A stretch of 64,000 bases of DNA from Xanthomonas nasturtii (GTDB taxonomy: Bacteria; Pseudomonadota; Gammaproteobacteria; Xanthomonadales; Xanthomonadaceae). The notes under the pieces are model-generated. The model ran no database searches. It was not told where the DNA came from and was given only the letters and a program-made list of their open reading frames with translations. A program made the position numbers and the translations under genes. The DNA lies in the NCBI RefSeq assembly GCF_001660815.1, contig NZ_LYMI01000012.1, positions 124,001 to 188,000 of the forward strand. The letters are read 5' to 3'. Shown here piece by piece: positions 52,334-60,155 of this stretch (position 1 is its first letter; each line of letters opens with the position of its first letter).

Positions 52334-54565
52334 ATGATCCGCCTGCATCCGCTGGTGGTCGCGCTGTCGCTGGCGCTGCCTGCTGTTTCGTTGTCTGCCC
52401 ATGCTGCCGAAGGTGATGCCGGCGCGGAGGCCGCGCGTGACGTGCACGACTTCGACCGGCTGCAGGTCACCGCCACGCGTACCCAACGTGCGCTGGTGGA
52501 CGTGCCCAGCACGGTGGATGTGATCGACCGCGAGCAGCTCGACAACCAACTGGTGCGCGAACTCAAGGATCTGTTCCGCTACACGCCGGGCGTGGCGGTC
52601 ACCAGCACCAGCGGCCGCTTCACCGGCGCCAACGGCATCCGCATCCGCGGGCTGGACGGCAACCGCGTGGCGATTCTGGTGGACAACGTGCCGGTCTCGG
52701 ACACCTTCAGTTTTGGCAGCTACCTCAATGCCAACCGCAACTTCGTCGATCTGGAAACGCTCAAGCGTGTCGAAGTGGTGCGCGGGCCGGCCAGCTCGTT
52801 GTACGGCTCGGATGCACTGGGTGGCGTGGTGGCCTTCGTCACCAAGGATCCCGCCGATTATCTGAGCGCAGACAAGCACAGCTACGTCGGTCTGAAGTTC
52901 GGTTACGAAGGCGACTGGAATGGCCTGTTCGCCGGTGCTACCGGCGCATTCGGCGGCGAGCGCTGGAGCGGCATGGTGGCGGTGAGTCATCGCCAGGGCC
53001 AGGAAGCGCAGAACCAGGGCGACAACCGCAGCCGCGATTTCACCCGCACCGCGGCCAATCCGCAGCGCATCGATGGCCGCAGCGTGCTGGCCAAACTGGT
53101 GTACGCGCCAAGCGCGCAACAGCGCTTCAAACTCACCGTGGAAGGCAACGAAGACTACGGCAGCATCGATGCGTTGACGGGCATCGACACACGTAACCCG
53201 ACTGCATCGCTGCGCATCCTGTCGCAGGAAGGGCGCGACCATCAGACCCGTGCGCGGGTGTCGCTGCGGCACGAGCTCGATGCGCTGGATTCCGCACTGG
53301 CCGACGATCTGCAGTGGCAGCTGTATCGCCAGGACAGCGAGAGCCTGCAGCGTACCAACGAGTTGCGCGGCAACAACACGCGCCGCCATAACGAACACAA
53401 TTTCGACCAACGCGTCTACGGGTTGCTGGTCAATGCGCACAAGTCCATCGACACCGGCACGCTCAGCCACGAGATCACCTATGGCCTGGACGGCACCTGG
53501 ACCGACACGCATGCCAAGCGCGATGGCTATTCGGTCAACCTTGCCAACGGCGCCATCACCAATCGGGTCGGCCAGGACGTGTTTCCGGTACGCGATTTCC
53601 CGACCAGCGAAACCACCAAGCTCGGGGTGTATGCGCAGGACGAAATCGGCCTGTTCGATGGCCGCTTGTCGCTGACGCCGGGCGTGCGCGTGGATTATTT
53701 CCGGCTGTCGCCGCAGGTGGACGCTATCTTCCGCGAAGACAATCCGGGCGTCGCCGCCGCGACCCTCGACCAAACCCAGGTCTCGCCCAAGTTCGGCGCG
53801 GTGTGGCGGTTCTCCGATGCGTGGTCGGCGTACGCCAATTACGCGCATGGTTTCCGCGCGCCGCCATACAACGACGTCAATATCGGCTTCACCAATCTGC
53901 AGGCCCGCTACACCGCCATCGCCAATCCGGATCTGAAATCGGAAACCAGCCGCGGTGGCGAACTGGGTCTGCGCTTCAACGATGCGGTCGGCTATCTCGG
54001 GCTTGCGGTGTACTACACCGATTACCGCAACTTCATCGAATCGTATGCGCCAGCCGGCGTGAATGCCGACGGCCTGGCGCTGTTCCAGTCGCGCAATGTG
54101 GACGATGTGGTGATCAAGGGTGCCGAAGCGCGCGGCGGTGTCGATCTGGGCGCGTTGGCGGGCTGGCAGGGCTGGTCGCTCAACAGTGCCGTGGCGTATT
54201 CGGAAGGCGACAACCTCACCGACGGTACTCCGCTCAATTCGGTCGACCCATTACGCGGCACCGTCGGCGTGGCCTTCGATGGCGATGCCTGGGGCGCCGA
54301 ATTGATCGGTACCTTCGTGGCGCGCAAACGTCGCCCGCAGCTGGACAGCTATTACGCGCCGGCCGGCTACGCCACGCTGGATCTGATGGGGCATTGGGAA
54401 TTCGCACCCGGTGCCAAGGTCACCGCCGGCATCTTCAATCTGGCCGATCGTCGTTACGTGGACTGGAACGCACTGCCCAACGGCACGCTGGCCAGCAGCA
54501 CGGTGCTGGACCGCTTCACCGGCGCCGGGCGCACTGCTTCGGTCAGCCTGGCCGTGAGCTGGTAG
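52334..54565 (+). CDS. TonB-dependent hemoglobin/heme receptor
   Basis: A 743-residue outer-membrane receptor with a signal peptide ending LSAHAA. TonB-box region DRLQVTATRT, plug motifs YTPGVAVTSTSGRFTGANG and GIRIRGLDGNRVAILVDNVP, and a barrel that ends ASVSLAVSW. AHGFRAPPYNDVNIG and IANPDLKSETS match the FRAP and NPDL boxes of heme/hemoglobin receptors. AAGG seven bases upstream of ATG 52334 sets the start. It is preceded by hemP and a Fur-type site, consistent with iron-repressed heme uptake. Confidence 0.92.
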   Translation: MIRLHPLVVALSLALPAVSLSAHAAEGDAGAEAARDVHDFDRLQVTATRTQRALVDVPSTVDVIDREQLDNQLVRELKDLFRYTPGVAVTSTSGRFTGANGIRIRGLDGNRVAILVDNVPVSDTFSFGSYLNANRNFVDLETLKRVEVVRGPASSLYGSDALGGVVAFVTKDPADYLSADKHSYVGLKFGYEGDWNGLFAGATGAFGGERWSGMVAVSHRQGQEAQNQGDNRSRDFTRTAANPQRIDGRSVLAKLVYAPSAQQRFKLTVEGNEDYGSIDALTGIDTRNPTASLRILSQEGRDHQTRARVSLRHELDALDSALADDLQWQLYRQDSESLQRTNELRGNNTRRHNEHNFDQRVYGLLVNAHKSIDTGTLSHEITYGLDGTWTDTHAKRDGYSVNLANGAITNRVGQDVFPVRDFPTSETTKLGVYAQDEIGLFDGRLSLTPGVRVDYFRLSPQVDAIFREDNPGVAAATLDQTQVSPKFGAVWRFSDAWSAYANYAHGFRAPPYNDVNIGFTNLQARYTAIANPDLKSETSRGGELGLRFNDAVGYLGLAVYYTDYRNFIESYAPAGVNADGLALFQSRNVDDVVIKGAEARGGVDLGALAGWQGWSLNSAVAYSEGDNLTDGTPLNSVDPLRGTVGVAFDGDAWGAELIGTFVARKRRPQLDSYYAPAGYATLDLMGHWEFAPGAKVTAGIFNLADRRYVDWNALPNGTLASSTVLDRFTGAGRTASVSLAVSW

Positions 54566-54570
54566 CGGCC

Positions 54571-55200
54571 ATGCCCAACGTGCGCGCATTGCCGTTGTCA
54601 TCGCAAGCCCGTGCCACCCGCGCAGCATTGCCGCGGCCGCAACAGTTGGCGGCCCTGGGCACGGTGCTGTGCCTGTATCGGCCTGCGTTGGGCAACGAAC
54701 TGGATGGCTGGCAGCATGCGGTCGCTGCGGCCGCGTGCCGGCAGGTCGACAGCGACGGCGTGCGCGAAAGCATCTGGTTCTTCGATGCTGCAGGCCAGTG
54801 CTGCTGGCGGCTGTGCCTGCTGCCGGACAGCGATTTCCTGAGCTGGGACCGCCTGGTCTCGCGATTGCCGCCGCTGCCGATGGACACGCACGAGTTGGGT
54901 GTCGGCGAGCGCTTGTGGCGCCGCCTGGCCGGACGCCTGCGTGGCGATGCCTGGCGGTTGAGCGCGCTACGCTTGCAGCCTTCGGCCAGCCACGACCACC
55001 CCATCTCTGCCAGCCTGGCCACTGTCTCGGCGCTGGGCGCGGAGGTTGCCGCACGGCTGGCGCGCGAGGGCATCGACGGCCGCGTGGCCGTGGACGATTG
55101 CTGCTGTGCACGCGCTGCGGCCCTGCGCACTGCCGCAGCAACCGCACGCGGTTCCGATCCCACCGACATGACCACGTCGCTGCTGTACTTGCGCCGCTGA
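54571..55200 (+). CDS. Unrecognised protein in the heme uptake operon
   Basis: A 209-residue protein starting five bases after the receptor stop codon. No signal peptide or membrane helix. Recognisable stretches are LAALGTVLCLYRPALGNELD, ESIWFFDAAGQCCWRLCLLP and a cysteine trio near the end (DDCCCARAA). Two separated Cys-rich spots and its place suggest a heme- or metal-handling role, similar to proteins annotated as hemin transport protein, but I do not recognise a characterised family. Likely cotranscribed with the receptor and the next gene. Confidence 0.8.
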   Translation: MPNVRALPLSSQARATRAALPRPQQLAALGTVLCLYRPALGNELDGWQHAVAAAACRQVDSDGVRESIWFFDAAGQCCWRLCLLPDSDFLSWDRLVSRLPPLPMDTHELGVGERLWRRLAGRLRGDAWRLSALRLQPSASHDHPISASLATVSALGAEVAARLAREGIDGRVAVDDCCCARAAALRTAAATARGSDPTDMTTSLLYLRR

Positions 55201-55229
55201 CGTTCCCACGACCACAACCGAGAGTTCCG

Positions 55230-56153
55230 ATGAGCCGACTGTTAACCCGCTGTGTTGCCGCCACGCTGAGCCTGTTGCCGTTGATTGCCGCCGCCGACGC
55301 CCAGCGCGATCGCCAGAGTATCCTGGCGATGCAGGGCGAATACGCAGTGGACTTTGCGTTCGACGAAACCGTGCTGCTCAAACCCGGTTACGAGCGCGCC
55401 TCGGCGATGCGTAGCGGCGCCAGCGAAGTGGTCATCGTGGTGGAGGATTCGCCGCGCAAGCTGGTGCTGCAACATCTGCTGGTCGACGAAAAGACCAAGC
55501 ATGTGACCAAGCATTGGCGGCAGGACTGGGTGTACGAGACGCCGCAGCGTTTCGAATTCACCGCCGATCAGACCTGGACCGTGCATGCGCTGGCACCGGC
55601 CGTCACCCGCGGTGCCTGGACCCAATGCGTGTACGAAGTCAGCGACGCGCCACGCTATTGCGGCACCGGCCGCTGGGACTATGCCGACGGCCACCCCACC
55701 TGGACCAGCGATCTGAGCTGGCGCCCGTTGCCGCGCCGCGAGTACACCAAGCGCAGCGACTACAACGCGCTGTCGGTGATCAACCGCCACACGCTCACGC
55801 CCAACGGCTGGACCCACGAACAGTTCAACACCAAGGTGGTGCGCAAGCCCGACGGCAGCCAGGAAGCGATTGCGCGCGAGTTCGGCTTCAACGACTACCG
55901 CAAGACCACCGAGGTCGACTTCGCCCCGGCCTATGCGTACTGGAAAGGCACCCAGGCCTATTGGGCCAAGGTGCGCACGCGCTGGGCCGCATTTCTCGAC
56001 ACGCCGCCGGGCCTGCACCTGAAAACCAAGCCCGATGGCATGGCAATGATCATGCCGATGTTCGAGCAGGCCGAGGCTGCGCAGAAGGGCACGCGGGTCA
56101 AGGACGCCCGGATCGATGCGGTGTTCGCGCAGTGGGTAGAGGCAGCGAACTAG
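55230..56153 (+). CDS. DUF6607-family exported protein
   Basis: A 307-residue protein with a signal peptide (MSRLLTRCVAATLSLLPLIA, cleavage near AAADA). The body has many aromatic and charged residues (HWRQDWVYETPQRFEFTADQ, then GRWDYADGHPTWTSDLSWRP), in line with DUF6607, a periplasmic family often found with heme or iron uptake genes. Function unknown. GAGAG before ATG 55230 supports the start. Last gene of the hemP operon; a REP-like repeat follows. Confidence 0.82.
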   Translation: MSRLLTRCVAATLSLLPLIAAADAQRDRQSILAMQGEYAVDFAFDETVLLKPGYERASAMRSGASEVVIVVEDSPRKLVLQHLLVDEKTKHVTKHWRQDWVYETPQRFEFTADQTWTVHALAPAVTRGAWTQCVYEVSDAPRYCGTGRWDYADGHPTWTSDLSWRPLPRREYTKRSDYNALSVINRHTLTPNGWTHEQFNTKVVRKPDGSQEAIAREFGFNDYRKTTEVDFAPAYAYWKGTQAYWAKVRTRWAAFLDTPPGLHLKTKPDGMAMIMPMFEQAEAAQKGTRVKDARIDAVFAQWVEAAN

Positions 56154-56285
56154 GCACCCAGATGTCGTAGATGCGGGAGCCGATCTACGATACGAGCTCG
56201 AAGCTTCAGGAGCGCGTGGGCTTCCCGCATCTGCTCCGATGATCAGTCGGAAGACATACCGCTGTTAGTCGGCGATGTCCAGATA

Positions 56286-56354
56286 CAAGGAGCGCGCTTG
56301 CGCGCGATTGCGGCTTTATCGATAACGCCTCATCGCGCGCCAGCGCGCTCCTAC
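56286..56354. repeat. REP-like inverted repeat, copy 3
   Basis: Starts AAGGAGCGCGCTTGCGCGC and ends GCGCGCTCCTAC. Same family as the pair at 28776-28981; the internal part differs. Confidence 0.8.
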
Positions 56355-56365
56355 GGGGCTTAGCC

Positions 56366-56719
56366 TTACTCTTTGAACATCAAGAACGCCGCCACCAGGA
56401 TCAGGCCGAACGCCGCCCAGTGATTCCACTTCAACGACTGCCCCAGGTAGAACGTGGAGAAACCGGCGAAGACCAGCAGCGTGATCACTTCCTGCATGCC
56501 CTTGAGCTGCGGGGCCGAATACACCGCGCTGCCCAGCCGATTGCCCGGCACCTGCAGGCAGTATTCGAAGAACGCGATGCCCCAGCTGACCAGGATCGCG
56601 ATCATCAACGGTGTGCTCTTGTACTTCAGATGCCCGTACCAGGCGAAGGTCATGAACACATTGCTGGCGAGCAACAACAGGACCGGATACAGGTAGGCAG
56701 TGAACGGGGCGGTAGGCAT
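56366..56719 (-). CDS. DUF486 (DMT-superfamily) small membrane protein
   Basis: A 117-residue protein with four membrane helices: PVLLLLASNVFMTFAWYGHL, IAILVSWGIAFFEYCLQV, VITLLVFAGFSTFYLG and WAAFGLILVAAFLMFKE. This is the DUF486 pattern, a small drug/metabolite-transporter relative that probably dimerises. The start at 56719 (MPTAPFTAYLYP) places the first helix correctly; an ATG at 56752 would add 11 residues. Transport substrate unknown. Confidence 0.85.
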   Translation of the reverse strand: MPTAPFTAYLYPVLLLLASNVFMTFAWYGHLKYKSTPLMIAILVSWGIAFFEYCLQVPGNRLGSAVYSAPQLKGMQEVITLLVFAGFSTFYLGQSLKWNHWAAFGLILVAAFLMFKE

Positions 56720-56892
56720 GACGGCGGACGGCAGGTAAGGGGCCGGCAGCATAAGCCAGCTCCGTTAAGCGCACGCGACCGTGCCGATGAGCCCGGCACG
56801 CAAGTTACGGCCGCCCATGGATGGCCCGAAATGCGTGCGTGCAGCACGGCCAGGTCCTCACCGGCTGCACACGGCTGCGGCCAGGTTCAGCG

Positions 56893-57444
56893 CTAGCGCT
56901 GCATGCCCCAGCCGCGCACTGTCGGCTGCTCGATCGTCCGGAACACCACGCCTTCCACCAGCAAGCCCAGCACGAACACCAGGCTGCCGGTGTCCAGCCC
57001 GAACCACAGCAACGCCCGCGGCAACAGCGCGATGGCCGGCAGCGGGTTGAACATGGCGGTCAGCGTGCCGAGCACATCGCGTCCCCAGCGCGTGGAGGCC
57101 GCCAACGCGGTCAGCACGAATGCCAGCACCACGCCCAGCGCCAGCACGCGCAACGAGGTGCCGACACGGCGCAGCAATTCGCCCGACAGCAGCCCCTCGT
57201 AGAACGCGCGTGCGGTCTGCAGCGCGCTGGGCGGCATCAGATCGTCGCCGACCACGCGCGCGGCGATTTCCCAGACGGCGACCAGGACCACCAGGCCCAG
57301 CGCCTTGCGCAGCCACGGCGGTGCCTGCCAGCGCGCCGGCGTGGCCGCGGCGATCAGGGCGGGGTCCAGCGGCTGCAGCGCCACGTGGTATTCGGGCCGC
57401 ACCGGCAGAATCGGCGGCAGGGCAACGGTATTGCTGCGGCTCAC
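56893..57444 (-). pseudogene. ABC transporter permease with internal deletion (sulfonate/taurine type)
   Basis: The frame encodes 183 residues where the family has about 270. The N-terminal part (LVVLVAVWEIAARVVG, then FNPLPAIALLPRALLWFGL) is normal. After LDTGSLVFVL the sequence jumps directly to GLLVEGVVFRTIEQPTVRGW, the expected C-terminus, near 56970. The missing part contains the EAA loop that docks on the ATPase, so the product should be inactive. The reading frame is kept. It begins with GTG at 57444, overlapping the ATPase stop codon as GTGA. Confidence 0.85.
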
Positions 57445-58255
57445 GGCAGCGCCTCCCGCTGACGCACGGCAGGGCGACGCAGCGGCGCCATCTTGTCGTC
57501 GTCCAGCGTGTCGTCGGGCAGATCGAACAGCAGCCGGTGAATGCGTTGCGCAGTCTGTTGAAACGCGACGCTACCGGCGCCATGTGGGCCGAAGGCATGC
57601 GCGTTGAGTTCGGCGCGCACCTGGCCCGGGTGTGGCGACAACAGCAGGATGCGGTTGCCGACCACCAACGCCTCTTCGATGGAATGGGTGACGAACAACA
57701 GCGTGAAACGCGATTGTTCCCATAGCTCCAGTACCTGCTCCTGCATGCGCGAACGCGTCAGCGCATCCAGTGCTGCGAACGGTTCGTCCATCAGCAGCAC
57801 GCGCGGGCGCAGCGCCAAGGCGCGTGCGATCGCCACCCGCTGCTTCATGCCGCCGGACAAGGTGTGCGGGTAGGCATCTGCGAACGCGCTCAGCCCCACC
57901 TGGGCCAGACTGTCATCTGCCCGCTCGCGCGCCTCGGCGCGCCGAGGCCGAACACCACGTTCTCGCGCACCGTTTTCCACGGTGCCAGCTGATCGAATTC
58001 CCGGAACACCACCACCCGGTCCGGCCCCGGCCCGGTGACCGCATGCCCATCCAGGCGGATCTGCCCCTCGCGCGGGCTGACCAAGCCGGCCACCGCCTTG
58101 AGCAGGGTGGATTTGCCGCGGCCCGAAGGCCCCAGCAGCACGAAGCGATCGGCGTCATGCACATCGAAACGCACCCGGTGGGTGGCACGCACCACGCGCT
58201 GCGCAGAGGCGTATTCCAGGCTGACATGATCGACCTGCAGCAAGGGCGTGGACAT
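57441..58255 (-). pseudogene. ABC transporter ATP-binding protein, frameshifted
   Basis: Two frames together make a normal sulfonate-type ATPase. The first (58255 to about 57945) holds LLGPSGRGKSTLLKAV (Walker A) and ends in VRENVVFGL. The second continues RRAEARERADDSLAQVGL and contains LSGGMKQRVAIARAL and LLMDEPFAALD. The frame change lies near 57940-57950 and removes a few residues. Walker A also reads GPSGRGKST, with R where C or S is usual. Same operon as the damaged permease and binding protein. Confidence 0.87.
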
Positions 58256-58258
58256 CGC

Positions 58259-59216
58259 TCAGCTCCCGCCCGCAATCAGCGGGTCGTCGAAGAAGTAGTC
58301 GCTGACCTTGGCCGGGGGCCTGCTTGATCGCCCCGCTGTGCTGCATGAACTTGCCCAGCTTCAAGGTGTTCTGCGGCGGCACGGTGAACTGCACCTTGGG
58401 GGCCTTGAGGATCTGCATCACCAGCGACAAAGGCGCGGTAGGTCTTGGGATTGTCGCTGCGAAATTTTTCGGTGGCGTACAACACCGTCGCCGACGACGG
58501 GCCGCCTTCGATGTCGTAGGAACTTGTCACGATATGCGCGGCCGGGTTGCGCGCCAGCTCCTGCTCCTGGAACGGCGGGCTGGCAAAGTGCGCGGTGATC
58601 TCGGTACGGCCGCGGATGATCGCAGCGGCCGCATCCGGATGCGGCAACGCCACCTGCAGCGCGTCGAGTTGGTGGGTGCCCTTATCGCCCCAGCGTTGCT
58701 GCGAGGCATGCTGCAGAAAACGCGATTGCACCGACACGCCGGTGGCCGGTACCGCAATGTGATCTTGCGGGGTGAAATCGCCGATGGATGTGATGCGCGG
58801 GTTATTGCTGACCAGGTGATACGGGAAATTGCCCAGCGACGCCACGCCACGCACATTCTGCCGGCCGCGTGTGCGCTCCCAGATGGTGAACAACGGGCCC
58901 ACGCCAGCACCGGCAATGTCGATCGACCCGGTGGGCAAGGCATCGTTGACCGCCGCACCACCGCAGAGCTGCAGGAACTGCACATCGATGTCCACACTGG
59001 CGGCCTTGCCCTGCTGCTCGATCAACTTCTGGTCCTGCGCCACGTCCAGCAGCAGGTAGACGATGCCGAACTGCTTGGCGATGTGCAGCTTGCCCTCGGC
59101 CTGCGCCAGCGCGCTATGCAGCAGCGGCAAGGCACGGCGGCCAGAAACAGCAGCGCGATGTGCCGCGAAAAACGCCGGCGCTGCAAAGGTGCGTGGGAAG
59201 TGACGGTCAAACGCAT
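58259..59216 (-). pseudogene. ABC transporter substrate-binding protein, multiple frameshifts
   Basis: It starts normally (MRLTVTSHAPLQRRRFSRH, signal peptide) and shifts frame near 59130. It continues as LHIAKQFGIVYLLLDVAQDQ and VNDALPTGSIDIAGAGVGPL to NPKTYRAFVA, then loses a block and shifts near 58425. KVQFTVPPQNTLKLGKFM follows in another frame, with one more single-base shift near 58315 before the expected end SDYFFDDPLIAGGS. At least three lesions make it inactive. The family binds sulfonates or similar anions in the periplasm. Confidence 0.88.
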
Positions 59217-59256
59217 GCGGCGCTCCAGTCGGAAGGGGAAGGGGGCAGGCGTGCGC

Positions 59257-60135
59257 TCAGAACGGCGCATCGCCTTCGATGGTGGTGCGGTTGAGCCGGC
59301 GATGCAGATGGTCCGGCGTGCCGGCAGCCAGATGCGTCACCGAGCGGTTGTCCCACAACACCATGTCGTACGGTTGCCAGTGATGCCGATTCACCAGCGC
59401 AGCGCGCGTGGTGTGCTCGAACAGTGTCTGCAACAGCGCCCGGCTTTCGTCTTCCGGCAGGCCGACAATGCGGGTGGTGAAATGCTCGCTGACGAACAGC
59501 GCTTTCTGGCCGGTGTCCGGATGCGTGCGCACGACGGGATGCTGCACCGGTTCGACTTCGGCAATCTGCTCAAGCGTCAATGCCGGGCGCCACGGATTGC
59601 GTGCGCGCAGCTCTTCGTATTTGGCGAGATAACTATGTTCGGCGCGCAGGTCCTGCACGCGGCGCTTGAGCGGCTCGGGCAGTGTTTGCCAGGCCAGATG
59701 CTGATTGGCGAACAGGGTATCTCCCCCTTCGCTGGGCAGCTCCTGCGCATGCAGCAGCGAGCCCAGGCTCGGCGTCTCCTTGTAGGACAGATCCGAGTGC
59801 CAGTAATGCCCGGCATCGCCCAGGCCGGTCGGTTTGCCGTTTTCCTTGATATTGGACACCACCAGCACTTCCGGCTGCCCGCGCAGCTGGAAATTGCGCA
59901 GCACATGAATCTGCAGCGGCCCGAAGCGACGGCTGAAATCCACCTGCTGCGCGGGCGTGATGCGCTGCTCGCGGAACACCAGCACGTGGTGATCCAGGTG
60001 CGCCCGGTGGATGCGCGCGAAGGTCTCTGCACCCAGCGGTTGCGAGAGGTCCAGGCCGATCACCTCGGCGCCCAGCGGGCATCGAATGGCACGATCCGGG
60101 CGCTGGAGGGTGGCAGCGCATGCCGTTGTCGGCAT
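59257..60135 (-). CDS. TauD/TfdA-family alpha-ketoglutarate-dependent dioxygenase
   Basis: A 292-residue non-heme iron enzyme, apparently intact. GHYWHSDLSYKETPSLGSLL holds the H-x-D iron pair, VLWDNRSVTHLAAG the distal histidine, and HRRLNRTTIEG the arginine that binds 2-oxoglutarate. Relatives oxidise taurine, alkyl sulfates or aryl-oxyacids to release sulfite or other products. It precedes the damaged ABC genes and follows ybbP by about 20 bases, so it may be read from the upstream promoter. Start: ATG 60135 after GAAG, or GTG 60144. Confidence 0.88.
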   Translation of the reverse strand: MPTTACAATLQRPDRAIRCPLGAEVIGLDLSQPLGAETFARIHRAHLDHHVLVFREQRITPAQQVDFSRRFGPLQIHVLRNFQLRGQPEVLVVSNIKENGKPTGLGDAGHYWHSDLSYKETPSLGSLLHAQELPSEGGDTLFANQHLAWQTLPEPLKRRVQDLRAEHSYLAKYEELRARNPWRPALTLEQIAEVEPVQHPVVRTHPDTGQKALFVSEHFTTRIVGLPEDESRALLQTLFEHTTRAALVNRHHWQPYDMVLWDNRSVTHLAAGTPDHLHRRLNRTTIEGDAPF

Positions 60136-60155
60136 GCGCCACACTTCACCCGTGC

